From: Sinohyriopsis cumingii
Taxonomy: Eukaryota; Mollusca; Bivalvia; Unionida; Unionidae
NCBI GenBank assembly: GCA_028554795.2
Contig: CM068835.1
Span: 31,808,311 to 31,872,310 of the forward strand
Direction: 5' to 3'
DNA: 64,000 nt
Part shown: positions 1 through 14,407 of the stretch, piece after piece
Position numbering within the stretch: the first letter of the stretch is position 1
Layout: each line of letters starts with the position of its first letter
Program-made: the position numbers and the translations under genes
Notes under the pieces: model-generated
The model's input: only the letters and a program-made list of their open reading frames with translations
The model's database searches: none
What the model was told of the DNA's origin: nothing

Positions 1-34
1 AATGTACAACGTCTATGTGTCATTTTGCATATTT

Positions 35-853
<819 letters not shown>

Positions 854-962
854 GTAAGAGCAAACATTACTTGTAAGAATTGGATAAATATGGTAATCTA
901 TGACGAATGAAAACTATTTAAGTTTGGTCTGACTTCAACCTGCCGTCTCTTCTGAGCAATAA

Positions 963-1899
963 ATGCCAACGAAGATTAACGTCTCCATATTGATATTGCA
1001 AATATTTTTTGGTAGTTTAGAAACTTATAACGGAATGCGCACAATTGAAGAGGAGTCAATGGTGCTCAAAGCATGCAAATTATGGTATCGTGGCTTCTTA
1101 AATTGTCACAGTAAATCCATCACGTCATTCACTTATATTTCAAGGATGGCTTTTACGATAACGATTTTAGACGTTAAGTTTAAAACGCAAACAATCCAAT
1201 GTGAACACTAAACTTGAAATACAACAGCGGACCCGCGTTGATTCGATGGACAAAGTGGAGCCCATATCATCTGGTCCTAACTTGACATGCTAACCATTGC
1301 ACTACCCCGATTCCAAGAAAGAAATAAACCCAACTGTTTTAAAATTAAGTAAATTATCAAATTTACGCGAAATCTAGTTGACATTTTCTTATAAAGAAAA
1401 CAAGATTTTGAATGACGCCATTGTATGAACCGTTCCCTATATTACATACAGACTTGGCTCTCATATCGAGGATACTTATCTATTGAGAGTAGAATGTGTG
1501 GTCCATTGAATGTATTTTAAGCTCCGTTTCATTGCACTTAGTTTCATTTGCCTTCCAAACAAATCCATGAGATTTCAATCTACAAATTTTTGCTGTCGTG
1601 CATCATTAGTTGCAAAACCAGCAAGTAAATTAACCCTTACATGGGAATCCCAGCGGTACAGTAGTGATTGGTTGAAGGGCGGGGTTCTCAACCAGAAGAT
1701 TGGAATCCTGCCATCGTGATATGTGTCTTGACAATAAATCTTTGGCGGGAACTCGGTAGCGTTGTTTTTGTTTGCAGATGTCGATTGAGTTCCGAATTAA
1801 GCATCTTCCGAACTCGAGTTGAATATCATGTAATTTTTAATGAAATCTATAGTAAAACTCTTTGTCTTTCAAGTCAATCCAATCTTGGGAAAAGCGGTA

Positions 1900-1937
<38 letters not shown>

Positions 1938-4900
1938 ATATATACTTGCGAGGACTTGAGTTTGAATGTACACCAACATCTTGAGGACTGGACTACATTG
2001 TGAGGACTTACATACCAGTCCTCGAAATGTTTATTCGGCAAATGGTTCAGAATCTCATCGTAAGAGATGAATTACGCGTTATTGTGAAAGTCCTCACAAA
2101 GTCGGTAATGTTTGACAGTAATTTATAACCTTATAAATAATTTTGGACTTCTGAAAACATAGCTAAAATAAGAAAAGGAGATCTAACTCGAGGCAGGAGA
2201 AATACAATTTTAATAAAGAAGTGTGGACCTTGAATCGAGCACAGCCTACCTATTGTTATGTCTAGTTTTTAATGCGAGGAACGACACATATTACCACTCA
2301 TTTAAAAAAATAGGTTTGTTTCTTCCAAAACAACAATGTAGCACAACGTTCCGCTCGCCTAAATTATAAATTGAAAAAGCAAACCATTCAAAATATCATA
2401 AACATTATGTTAATTGATAGAAAATCCAATTAAATGAAATAAGACAACTGGGATAACTTTGATATAATCTTGCTGTCTCAAACATACAGAGAATATAGCA
2501 ATAGACACAATATAGCACTAACACACATAGCAAACACTGAGACCTAGGAGGCCTCTAGCAAAGGTCACAAACATTTTCAGTGGAAGGGACTTCGAGCGAG
2601 GTGAATAAAACCTGGCTCGGACGAACAACCCTAAAGATAACACTAAGGAGAAAATAAATACCCCGTCAAAAATTAAATAAAAAATTTGTAATACAAAACT
2701 TCTTTTTGAAATAGAACAAACAACACATCTGAGGGGGAAACACACAAACATAGAAACACTTTAATTATTTTGGAAAGGGGGCATCTGTCTGGTGCCCCCC
2801 CCAAAAAAAAATAAATAAATAAATAAATAATTACTAGTATTATTAGTTGTTTTAAAAAGAAATAATTTTGTTAAATGGTAAACTGGTGATGTCAGCAGAA
2901 AGTGCGTTATTTTAAGCCCGGTGTGGCTGATATAGTGCGGTATTTGTGGCGCGTGATTTGGTGTGTACATGGATTTGACCGCTTCAAGACTTAATGCCCC
3001 TAACTCTCGGAAGACGGCAAGACGTACTGGATTAAACTGGTAAGAAACAAATAGATTCTTTATAAAAATTGTTTATTATATTCGTCCAAAATAGCTGTTC
3101 GTTCTTTCATTAGTTATCATCTGTGACAACTTGCTTGATTCCGGTTCCATCAAAGATGCGCAGGTCCTCATATCATTGCATCATTGCTTATATTTAACTT
3201 TGAGTCATGCACATAGGATAAATAAAATATTATGACTGACAGCGAAGTTGTAAGCAACGATACAAACCCCTGTGCGATGGTCTTGATTATTGTATTCCCA
3301 TGTCAAAACAGTTGACATTGATGTCATAATAATTGGTAAACGATGAACCGGCTCTCTCTCTCTCTCTCTCTCTCTCCTTTTCAACTTGATTGTCAAGAGA
3401 GAAGCAGAGTAGAGCTAAATGAACTTTATAGTACAAGAAGAACATTGTGCTTTTTCTTGTTTGTTTATTTTTTTTTAAATCCGAAAAAGAAAAAGAAACT
3501 TTTCAAAACAAATTCAGATAGATAAGGAAAGGAAAATGGAATATCCCTGTGTCAGTACCTGATACCTTTGTAAAGTAAATGGTTGCTCCCTTTCAAACTA
3601 GTACAGTTCTCACTCATGATGAAGCAGTTATCTCCACACAGATAACAAGGCTCTGTACATGACAGACTCGTTGATTATTATATAAACAAACTTGGTTACT
3701 ATAGTCTGAATCCTGACTTGGTATCTCACAAGCAGGAGTGTTCCAAAATCACGTTCTAATGAACTAGTCAACTACAAGTAAGACTTAGTGATTCTCAGGA
3801 CTATACCGGTTGGAGGTCGCTGCTATTCTAGCCAAATTGGTCTGAGTATTATGGGACAAAGACATACTCTGACACTCTTTTACTTATTTCTGCCATTCCT
3901 ATCATTACTCTTCTGACTGTCCTATCCTTTCCGTCGTTACTTTATCTTTGACCACACACCATCCGTTGCTTAATAGCTAAGCATGACTGTGTCGGCATAT
4001 TTATAGATAGATAGATATAGCTCCCCGTTTGTTTGTACACAGTCAATAGCAAATCTTTAATGTGATAAAAGGTGCACAGAACTTAGTCATTTCATTCATT
4101 GAATTTCTTACCTGACTGTGACCCCGAGTGGCAATAACACTAGCATCCTCCACACCGTTCAAGCTTAACGGTCTGTCCATACTATCACGGCAGCATATTG
4201 TATGCACTACGGGTGAGTCTCTTTTCCTCAGACAGCGTTGTGATGTAGTTCATCTTCTTCAGAAACTGCCGGATAATTCCTTAAAGTACCATAGTGTTGA
4301 GAGTTTAGTTTTATATCTATTTCCACTCATGAATATAAAAATGACACCGCTTGTTAAATCCACGGGAAAGGCAAATTTGTATTTGTCATTTTGTTTTGTG
4401 TGCTTGATTTGACATTGTAAATATCGGAAGCAGACAGCATATTATTTTCCTTCTATGTACATACATGTTTAGTCCTGCACATACCACTTCACTGAAAATG
4501 GACTTGTCCAGGAACCAGAAATGACTGACGAGCATGGTCATCTTTTAAACTGAAAACATCGTTTGAAGTGAAATGCTCAAATGATAACTGTGTTAGGGCC
4601 AACCTGGGCATAATCAGGTTTGAAATTATAAATCAATAAATGAACTGATTAAGTTCTAAGCATCTCTGATCTCATTTGTGCCTTTTGTTTTTTAAATTGG
4701 GGAAGTATATTTAGACTATAGTTTAAGCTCGATTTAGTGGAACTTGCTGTTGGTATTGAATGGGATGGCCATGTCAGCATGTGATATGTGAGAGCACTTT
4801 CACATCCTGCAGAAAATTAATTCTCAGACTTGGAAAACTCTGCATATGGTTATTTATAGTTCTACACTTCCACACTAAACCCTAACGAACTTTATTCGAC

Positions 4901-5929
4901 TTAGGCCTATCCCATACATATATACGGTAGTCAGCAGCATTGCCATTGCTATGCGTCAGCTGTGAGACTGCAACTATAATTAATGGCCATCATATTGCTT
5001 AGATCAACACACGGTGTTAACAACAGCTTTCTTGGGCAAATAAGTCTTGTAATTTTTGTTTCACTGATGTTCTGTTACAGTGATACAGAGTTATGGACTA
5101 TTACATATGCTATCTCCCTGCTATTATTAGCACATGATTAATAGTTGGCCTAGACTGGACATCAGAAGACATCACTGTCCTGTGCCATAAACATATGCAC
5201 GTATTATCCATACACTGAGCTAGGTAATATTTGACCATAAATATATAGTTCCCACATACATATCTTGGTGATGTCATCCATAAATATATGGCTCCCAAAC
5301 TACCCTAGTTAATATTTGTCAGAATTCGCACCTTCACACAAGTCTGCTACTCCTTGTGCCACCATTGTAATATATGCTCCAGTAGAAAACAGTGTTTTAA
5401 AGTAACAACAGTAGTACATAAAAAACTCAAATTTACCAGAAAATGAGACAAAAGACTCACTTTAATATTCCTAAAGGTTTCTTATATCTATTATAATTTT
5501 GATTGGGGAGAGATTTTGTATCTAAAGCAAAACAAAATCAAAAAGTGGGGAAAATCATGATGGAATTATAATTAAATTACTTACTTGTTAGTAAAAAAAA
5601 TAGTCTATCAGATTTAGCTTGTGACCCGTTTTTATAAAAAAAAATGGGCAATGTGCATATGCATCCATCATAACTCATTCCTCGATAAGTGCAGATAATC
5701 ATAGACAAAAGACAAATTTACAGGAGAAGATTTTGAATTCAATTTATTATCATTCTTACCATTATCTTGATTATCTTCAAAGGAACTAAAATATATATGT
5801 CAGATTGAGTTAAATATCAACATTCTATTAAAGGATTGTTGGAAATTGACTTTTAAAGTTAAATTGCTTTTATCATCAGATTTAAGATCATAGTACTTTC
5901 ATACATAACAGATGTTTTCTTAAGGATTT
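963..5929. other. Intergenic stretch, no gene recognised
   Basis: I see no protein family, tRNA or convincing exon here. It contains a (GT)n tract at about 1902-1935, a (CT)n tract at about 3349-3376 and short poly-A and poly-T runs. The short open frames have no recognisable composition or motif. A 'gaggactt' repeat around 1945-2035 recurs weakly near 36495-36535, suggesting a dispersed repeat. Confidence 0.6.
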
Positions 5930-6150
5930 AATGCCATTTTAACACAATATAGGCTATACATGGCGGCCAGTATAACTGGCGGAGGAAGTACTCTGGAAAA
6001 CCTTAGGAAGAACCATCCACCCACGAGAAGCTGCTGGCAAGCTTTGTCAAGTAACCACGTTAGCCGAGCCTGAGACTCAAACCCACGCAGACAGAGGTGA
6101 GATGGCAGAGATCAGGAACGGTGAGTGCTTTAGATACTGGCCGCTCGGGG
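5930..6150 (-). mobile_element. tRNA-derived SINE (type 2), minus strand, diverged
   Basis: This matches the stretch at 15610-15845 over its length, through the shared 'aggctatacatggcggccagtat' core, 'gctggcaagctttgtc' and the 'cacgcagacagaggtgagatggca' block. Read on the minus strand, the 3' part carries degraded pol III box A and box B elements, as in SINEs with a tRNA head. A similar core is, to my knowledge, widespread in mollusc genomes. It is more diverged than the second copy. Confidence 0.65.
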
Positions 6151-7083
6151 ACCCTAAAACAAATATAAAGGACACTGATACAGCTATGAAATGTATTTTA
6201 AAAGCATCTACAGTAACAACGAACCACCCAAGAAAATCGGTTACAACAGCTCCTCATGGAACTTGAGATTTCATTACAGCTACTGATGTAGGTGTCCACT
6301 GTCTGTCACATTGCCAACACATGTTTAGTAGCTGACTGTTTTAGGCAGAGGTTGGTTTGCCTCATCGAAATAGTTACTAAGGATTTTGATGAGAACTTTA
6401 CTGATTCAAAACAGGATAATTAGTGTAATAGATTTTGCATGGCAAGTAACATTTTGTCATTGAGAGATTCATTCTCCTGAGAACTGGAAGTTCGTGAATT
6501 TGAGTCAAAAACAGTGCCTCATCAAAATGTGTTAGGATGAAACAGTTATTTTATCTGCTGTTTTTAGACCATGATTTCTTGTGTATAAAGCACATTAATA
6601 TAGCTAGAATATCAAAACTTATACAGCATAGTGTTAGGAACGCTTTCAATTACAACTTTGAGAAGACATAAAATAAAATGCCCTTGAGATTTTGGAATTA
6701 ATTGTCAAATGACTCTTTAGTTTGGAAATCTGTTGAGAACCCTGCCTCTGTGTGTAAGGAGGGTATACCTTGTCAAAACAGTAGCATGATTGTTTCTATC
6801 TTGAGATTCCTTATCAAAGCTTTCTACAGAATCAAATGAATAGTGCACAGTTTTTATTACATATGCAGTATTTAATGTGTTTTTATGACTAGCTTTATTT
6901 GAATCTTAAAAGGTGTTTATGAATTAAGTAGATGTCCCATTGAAGGCCCCGTTAAGTGGTTAGTAAAGAACTGAGTTTTAGAAGGACTGGCTGCATTACT
7001 GTTTCCACAATTAGAAATTAATGCTTGAATGATGGACTACTATAGTATTAAGGTTGGTAAGTGAGCAACATAACACTTGTACC
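6151..7083. other. Intergenic stretch, nothing recognised
   Basis: AT-rich sequence with no recognisable gene, RNA or repeat family. It separates the SINE from the minisatellite. Confidence 0.5.
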
Positions 7084-7632
7084 CCAGACTTACCGATTTT
7101 AACACTGTTACCCTAGTCTTACCGATTTTAACACTGTTACTCTAGTCTTACCGATTTTAACACTGTTACCCTGTCTTACCGATTTTAACACTGTTACTCT
7201 AGTCTTACCGATTTTAACACTCTTACCCAGTCTTACCGATTTTAACACTGTTACCCAGTCTTACCGATTTTAACACTCTTACCCAGTCTTACCGATTTTA
7301 ACACTCTTACCCAGTCTTACCGATTTTAACACTCTTACCCAGTCTTACCGATTTTAACACTGTTACTCTAGTCTTACCGATTTTAACACTCTTACCCAGT
7401 CTTACCGATTTTAACACTCTTACCCAGTCTTACCGATTTTAACACTCTTACCCAGTCTTACCGATTTTAACACTGTTACTCTAGTCTTACCGATTTTAAC
7501 ACTGTTACCCTGTCTTACCGATTTTAACACTGTTACTCTAGTCTTACCGATTTTAACACTCTTACCCAGTCTTACCGATTTTAACACTGTTACCCTAGTC
7601 TTACCGATTTTAACACTGTTACCCTGTCTTAC
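7084..7632. repeat. 27-30 bp minisatellite (about 20 units)
   Basis: Tandem units carry the core 'agtcttaccgattttaacac' followed by a variable 'tgttaccc', 'tgttactct' or 'cttaccc' tail, which makes the unit alternate between about 27 and 30 bp. Unit variants are interspersed in blocks, which suggests growth by unequal exchange of multi-unit segments. No open frame runs through it. Confidence 0.9.
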
Positions 7633-7703
7633 TGTGTAAGCTTTCGCCCCTGATATGTATAGTGGGATTAGGGCTGGTAATTGTCTTACTTCCTGAACAA
7701 ACC

Positions 7704-8095
7704 GTGCCAGTGGCCTAGTACTTAGAGTATCTGCCTTGGATGAGGGAGATTGTGGGTTCGAACCCCGGCCGAGTCATATGAAAGACTTACAAAAATATCA
7801 CTGAGCATTAAGAGGTAAGTTCAACATCATATCAAACTTGTTTTAAAGTTTATTTTAAATACCTTGTTCACAAGGGGTCGCGTGCATAAATCCAGGGGAC
7901 CCCACCAAAATGATCTGAATCAGGCCCCACATTTGAGAAGGTCGGTGCTTTGTGACTGGATGGGACAAGATGCTACATGTCTGTAGCATGATGCCTATTG
8001 ATAGACATCACTATAAACTTTCTAACTGCAGACATCATTGCGATATGACTGAAAATATTTTAAAGCTACATTAAAAACTCAAATCACACACACAT
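7704..8095 (+). mobile_element. tRNA-derived SINE (type 1), plus strand
   Basis: It begins with a degraded box A ('agtggcctagtacttagag') and a box B ('gggttcgaacccc') spaced as in a tRNA head. It ends with the family tail 'gatatgactgaaaatatttta...aagctac'. Compared with the copy at 14039 it has about 100 extra bases in the middle (about 7820-7930). Other copies lie at 14039, 17423 (minus), 36587 (minus) and 38477. It is not a functional tRNA gene because no cloverleaf closes beyond the boxes. Confidence 0.8.
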
Positions 8096-11000
8096 TTCCT
8101 AAATAATGTCTGCTGCATACAAGTTCCGTTATCTAATTCCTTTGGTGATACTGAAATTACCATTACGCCTTTTTACTTCTGGAAGTATATCCAGATAGAA
8201 TCAAGTAGTTTAGTTTTTTTTTTATTTTTGCACCACTAAGAGTTATTAACCACTTTGTTAAAAGAAAATTTACACTTAGTTCACACATATTAGGCATATA
8301 TCTGCTTACATATCTCTTCAATCTACTGAAATGATGATCAACACATTTTGAAGGAAATAAATACCTGATTATATCTGTATATACTTCTGTAAGGAGAAAG
8401 GCGACAGAGTAAATTTTGTATGATTAACACAGATAGAATCAAATCTGAGCAGTTTTATCAATATGGACTGTATGGGAGAGATTCTTGAAAACTAGATTAT
8501 TGAAAACGTGTCCTTGTTGTTGACTGCCGATAGGTTATACTATAGATCAGTAATTGTTCAGGCAGTACATGGACCCTCCACCAGTATGTATCAGGGGTGA
8601 TGCCCTACATGGTATGACAGACTAACAGCTTCTTATAATGCTTCTAACTGATGTGTTTTATGTATCCTTATATATAGTTTTCTTAGCTTCAGGAAATATG
8701 ATGATGAAACTACATGCAAATATACATTATATCTCACCATTTTCACATATTTGATAGGTTCCAATTTTAAAGGTCAGATCATAGCAAGATATAAGACACA
8801 TGCCAGATTTGTTTACTTTGTTATAGCATTTTTGATAATGAAAACAGTTGGAAAGTATTCAGGTCTTACAGTGTATTTAATATAAAATATATTTGAAGAT
8901 TTTTTCTGACAGAGGTTATTGAAGACCTTCCAGATGATGGTGCAGACTAGGGAGAAGAAGAAAAAAGAGCTCTGTTACATTGTGTGTATGCTCTGAAGAT
9001 AAGTAACAGAAAGAGTGAAAAGCAATAAGTTTTGTAAAATTCAACAAATACTTTATTTCCCTAGAATGCAAAGTAAAAATGTAATTAAAAGGAACTTATG
9101 GTATTATGAATTAAATCCCAAATAATCCTAGAATTACAGACACAAGTCCTAATCATTTAAAGGCCTGAATAAGTTAAATCCAAAACTGAGGGCGTTGCTG
9201 TGTATGTAGTAGCTTGTAGAGTGTTAACGTTCCAACAGTCGTTTGTTGAATCACAGTAGTATAATTCCAGGTTTGAATTCACTATGTATTTCAGTGACTG
9301 TCTCTATCCAAGATTTTTGTCAGAGCGCTTTTGTATTTCCAGAGAAAATAATAACTTGAATTCAATAATTTGAAGAAAAAGATCCCAGCCTGAAATAAAA
9401 TACTGAACACAACTTATAATTCAACTTGAAAGTGCTAGATCTTAAAGCATGACTGAAAATTCCACTCAATTTCAAGATTACATACTATTCTACTTGACCT
9501 CAGGTCACAATTAGCATTTTTTAAGATATACCTAATTGACAATAACCTTCTAGAATGATCCTGATGCTTGCAAAATAAAATTGTTAGTTATTATTAGAAA
9601 GCAGAACCTGGACTACGTGAATTAAACTAAGGGAATTTCAAAACCTAGACCCAGACCCAAACAAACATATTTACTTCTTCTTAATAATGATCCTGATATT
9701 AATCCTATACACATAGAGAATATTTTAGCTATGTATTATTTGTTTACAAAATAAAATTTAAAAAATGTCAGTTCAGGTCAAGCAGAAGATGAACTCAATT
9801 TTGGACACGGTCAAGCCCAACATACAATGTTACATTATAATAGCATGTAATGAAATACAAAATTTAAAGAAAAAAAATAACAAGCGTTGCAAATTAAATT
9901 TACATAAAAGGAGAATTTTGTGAAGATAATATCGAGTTTAGCACTTGAAATAAATTGATATGCATAGCTTTATAATAAAAACAAGATGTGACCAGAAAAA
10001 CCACAAAGGTTGTGAATTTCTTACTTGATGGTTACCACAAACAACTAATTGCATGAACCCGTGATAATCTGTATTGGAAGACGAGCTCATTTATTAAGGA
10101 TATCCACTTAGTAATATCTCTACGTTGAAATTACATGTTTATAACGTTATTTAAATGTATCATACTAGATTGATTGGACCTTTTGTTATATCAAAATAAT
10201 TATATTTCAGAACAGTATAGGACCATCAGAAATATGTGTATTACAAACTACAAACTTTCACATGAAAATAAAGAAATCGCTGTTAATGCTAACATCTGTA
10301 CTTTCAAGATTGTTCAGCAAAAATTGGTGATAACTATATCTCACAATATTAAACTGAGTTCAGCTTATGTCAAAACTAATTGTTCCAGTATATCTAAATC
10401 ATATTTAGTTAAGGGCGCATTATTCCGTTTTGATTGCTAGAGATGTTAACAATTAAACTCGTTTACTTTCTTTTTCTGGCTTCAACTCATAAACGTTATG
10501 GCTGTGATACTGAAGTTAAAACTTTTACATTTGCTATGCTTGTAGATGATATTCATTTGTAGCTTTTGCTGTTAAAACAAATTAATAGTATGTTACAATA
10601 ACATATTTGTCAGTGTGCACTCAAGACCCTAATGTTAATATTCATATTATCAGTATTGGTTTCTTTACATTGCTTAGAGTTGTTCCATTTAAACATACCT
10701 GGTACCCAGGGTAGGCAGTGTTATAAAACTATATGCCACGGTACTTTGATTTCACAGAGTTCATATTGAAATGATGAGAAAATTCTAAATTGGATCTTTG
10801 GGTGAGTAACCACTATAAAAATGCCTTCCCTGTGTTCCAGGTATGTTTTAATGGAACAGCCCTTACATGGTAAACAGTTGAACAATTACTGCTTCAAATG
10901 GTATCAATATTTGGGGAATGTAAGATCTGAAAGTAAAAGGGAATATTTTGTTTTAGGTAAAAACTGCAAGTCAGGCGTGAAAGCAAAAAGGAAGAAAATG

Positions 11001-12190
11001 ACAAGAATACCATGGTCTATGGAGGAGAAGGCACTGTAGAAAGACAACTGGGACAATTTATAAGAACTGGTTCACTACCAGGAAAAGCAACATGTGAAGA
11101 GGTAAAGAGGAAGGAACCTATTATGGCAAGGTGTCCATGGAGCCAGATTAAAGTCTATTAAAAATTCAAAATCTAAAGCTATATTAAAGATAAATAAATT
11201 AAAACCTTTACCTGAAAAATTCAAACAGATGATAAATATTTGATATCCTATAAATTGGTACTTTTGGAATAGAAAGTCTCGGCTTTGTTTTATACTGCAA
11301 ATCAACATATATGTGGATTATGTAATTCAAAACGTGTTATCGTTCATCGTGTAATTCTTTGTTACTCCAACCTAAGTCTGTCTGAATATTGTGAAGGCAA
11401 AACTTATTAAACATCTTTCAGATGAATCTGTTTATGCAACTGTTCTGTTTGTCAGATGTTTAAAATGTTAATCGACGAGATTATGTCACATTCATATTCT
11501 TGACTTGTATTATGCACCTATTTTAAGTGTGTTCAAAGGTCTGCTGCCCATGTTTCATTTTTATCATTTTTTTTTTGGACTTAGGGAAAAAATTCTAATT
11601 GGAATTATAGCGCAGATAACTTAAACTTTGTTTGCTTTTTTTCCGAATATGTAATGGTGAAATTATTTGAATTACTCAAATACATTTATACTTTACAAAG
11701 GAAATTGTCTTGCTTCTTGATGTTTCTTCCAAACACATATTGACAGTGTGACGTTTCATCAAGTTTGGAAGGAACTACCTTATCTGATTATAATAGAGAT
11801 TGTCCATGCAGACAGTAATGATAAATAAGATGATGTTTTCACGTAACAATGCAGCAGTATTGCATATGACTTCTGTGATGCCATTTTTGTCATGACTCCT
11901 CCACCTTAGATGGAAGTTGATGTCCTTTCGTTCATCTGTCAACGCCCTCAATGGTACAGTATTTTTTTACTTTCTTTCACTTTAATACCATTGTAACCAA
12001 CATTTCGAATGTTGTTTATGAGTGGGCTCAATATGCATGGCCAGCTTCTTGTATTTATTCAATAATGACATACATATTGACTGAAATGACTTTGTTTGGG
12101 TTGCATCTTTTATATTAAACATTTTTGCGGAGATGAACATTTACAGAATGCAGTGAAATATGTAAAACAACAGTGAAGCAACACAAAGAC
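8096..12190. other. Long AT-rich stretch, no confirmed gene
   Basis: No transposon domain or RNA gene is recognised. The one weak gene-like signal is at 8901-8950: a pyrimidine-rich tract ending in an acceptor-like 'ctgacag', followed by a short acidic open segment that ends at a TAG. It could be a terminal exon, but nothing else supports this. Confidence 0.5.
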
Positions 12191-12199
12191 TTTCTCATT

Positions 12200-13049
12200 C
12201 GCATTCTTTACCTCAAACAATAAATATCAGCAACACCAATATTAAATTCACACAATCAGTACGAAACCAAGGTGTTACTCTGGACAGTACTCTCACATTG
12301 CACAAATATGTGATGAACATATACAAGGCTGCATATCTTGAGCTGAGACGCATCAGCTCAGTTCGCAAATATCTTTCAGTTGATGCCACTAAAACACTTG
12401 TGTGTTCATTAGTACTTTCAAGACTCGACTATTGTAACTCAATTCTGTCTGGTTCATCTCAATATCTGCTCCAGAAACATTAAAAAGTTCAAAACACAGC
12501 TGCTCGGATCATACTTAGAGTATCACGATCAGAACACACCTCCCCGCTGCTCTGTACCCAACACTGGCTATCCATTCGATCCAGAATCAAACACAAAATT
12601 TGTTCTCTGTGCTACGTTTCACTGTCGGACTGTAGTCCAACATACCTATCCGACCTCACCCACGTGTACACACCAGCAAGATACTTACGCTCCTCTTCTG
12701 ACAATCGTATGCTCATTATTCCCACTATGAAAACAAAGTCATATGGACAGCGTTCTTTTGCATATCAGGGCCCAGCAGCGTGGAATGAATTGCCCACGGA
12801 ACTTAGACACAAAGACATAGTGATCACATTCAAGATGGCTCTCAAAACTGACTTATTTCGACTGCAAGAACAAACTTAAAGACCTAATAATGTTTCCTAC
12901 CTTAAATATTCTCAGCATGTTTTTTTTTAATGTTTTCTAATTTCATGGTGTTTGTTTTTGTAATAATATTATATGTTTTTTATCTTATAGGTGTTGTCTA
13001 ACGTTGTAAAGCGCTTAGAGCTTCTAAGGATTAGGCGCTATACAAAGTC

Positions 13050-13092
<43 letters not shown>
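12200..13092 (+). pseudogene. 3' end of a CR1/L2-type non-LTR retrotransposon
   Basis: Translation of 12230-12880 gives the C-terminal part of a LINE reverse transcriptase. It includes 'VRNQGVTLDSTLTLHK', 'SRLDYCNSIL', a degraded 'LCTQHWLSIRSRIKHKI' block and 'GQRSFAYQGPAAWNELP', all typical of the CR1/L2/Rex group. The frame is broken by a TAA just after 12480. The 3' untranslated tail has the group's 'gtaaagcgcttagagc...gcgctatacaaag' block and ends in an (ATT)n run at about 13050-13092, the usual terminal microsatellite. The polymerase active site is absent, so this is a dead, 5'-truncated copy. Confidence 0.85.
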
Positions 13093-13095
<3 letters not shown>

Positions 13096-13204
13096 GTGTC
13101 ATATTTATACATGCTTATCTGACTCAATTAAATTATAATGCAATTAAACCATTTAATGTTTTTCTTCTCAACTTCTTACTGTTATTTATTTTTAATTCTT
13201 TGGT

Positions 13205-13690
13205 TTCAAACAGTATTGGGTAGGTGGCCATATCAGCTCGGTAGGCGGATCACGGCGTTTTGTAATCCAATGGTCATTAGTTCACTACACTGGAGAGGAA
13301 AAACAAAGCCTGACCTTAGATCCTGAATAAGAACACTCTGACCAGATTTTGGCAATGCACCTGATAACAAAAGACTCTGAGAAGCTCCTGTGTCCCTTAA
13401 TATTTTAATTGGGATAGGTTTGGTAGAATTGCCCACAGGTGATATAGAACCTTTCAACGTAAACGGCTTATTATTCTCAATAATAAAATCAGTCTGATTT
13501 GTTTGATATAACTATTTATTGCTTTCAGTACAGGACTGTGACCTTGGTCTCTTAAAATAGGAGCCTTTGGAAAGTCTGCCTTTATTTTGGTGCTTATTTT
13601 TCAATCTTTAACAATCAGAAATAGCATGCACTTTCTTGTTGCAATATAGGTTCATCCAGTTTCCATTTTTAAATTCCTAACCTGTGTTGA
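13205..13690 (-). pseudogene. Ty3/gypsy gag-protease fragment
   Basis: On the minus strand, 13233-13457 reads through an aspartic protease core with 'ILRDTGASQSLLL' (the retropepsin DTG triad) and a downstream 'VLIQDLRSGFVFPL'. Upstream on the same strand (about 13460-13680) is a degraded zinc-knuckle-like 'CNKKVHAISDC' followed by a stop. The order gag knuckle, then protease, matches a gypsy-type element. Neither LTR nor reverse transcriptase is seen nearby, so it is a fragment. It may belong to the same broad family as the element at 47530-60320, whose remaining fragment starts just after the protease core. Confidence 0.7.
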
Positions 13691-14038
13691 AATATATCAG
13701 GTACCAACTCATCACCCCTCAAGATACATTCCTTAACCATATCATAATTAACACTTTGTTGCAATGACAATGAAGTGTAGATTTTATTAGGTTTGCCAAT
13801 AAGTACACTTTGTACAAATATATTTCAATGCTCTCTTGGTCGTATTGATATACTTCCTCTTCTCTAACAATTGATACTAACCCTTTATTTATGACAGCAT
13901 CAAAACACAAACATGCATGTAAAGGGAGGGCCGCTTTTCACTTTTCAGTTCTATCTTTTAAAATCTAAATTGCATTTCCCCTTTTTCCTTTGCTCCCTGT
14001 ATTTTCATCTCTTCTTTTTTATTTCCATTTGCCTATAG

Positions 14039-14342
14039 ACCACTCCGGTGGCCTAGTGGCTAGATCGTCAGCCCTGGATAGGGGAGGTTGCTGGTTCGAA
14101 CCCTGGCCGAGTCATACCAAAGACATAAAAATGGTACAACTTCCGCGCTGGGTGCTCAGCATTAAAAGTTTCATGTTGGCACTTGTTATCCTGGTGTTAG
14201 GATAATGTGTCTTGGTAGGACAGTAGCATGATACGCCACTACTAGACATCACTATATATCACTACACCACGCCGCAGACATTGTAGTGATATGACTGAAA
14301 CATTTTTAAAGCTATGATAAATATTAAAATCGCACACACACA
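14039..14342 (+). mobile_element. tRNA-derived SINE (type 1), plus strand
   Basis: The head carries 'ccggtggcctagtggctaga' (box A) and 'ctggttcgaaccctg' (box B). The body shares 'gagtcataccaaagac', 'gctcagcattaa', 'atcctggtgttaggataatg', 'agcatgat' and the tail 'gtagtgatatgactgaaa' with the other copies. It runs into a CA-rich tail and then a (TC)n tract. Confidence 0.85.
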
Positions 14343-14360
14343 CATTCCATTTGCATATCT

Positions 14361-14407
<47 letters not shown>

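Noticed and set aside
7720-7780. tRNA genes suggested by A and B boxes (also at 14050, 17680, 36840 and 38490)
   Set aside because: Each lies at the head of a longer dispersed repeat with a shared body and tail, so they are SINEs. The cloverleaf stems do not close.
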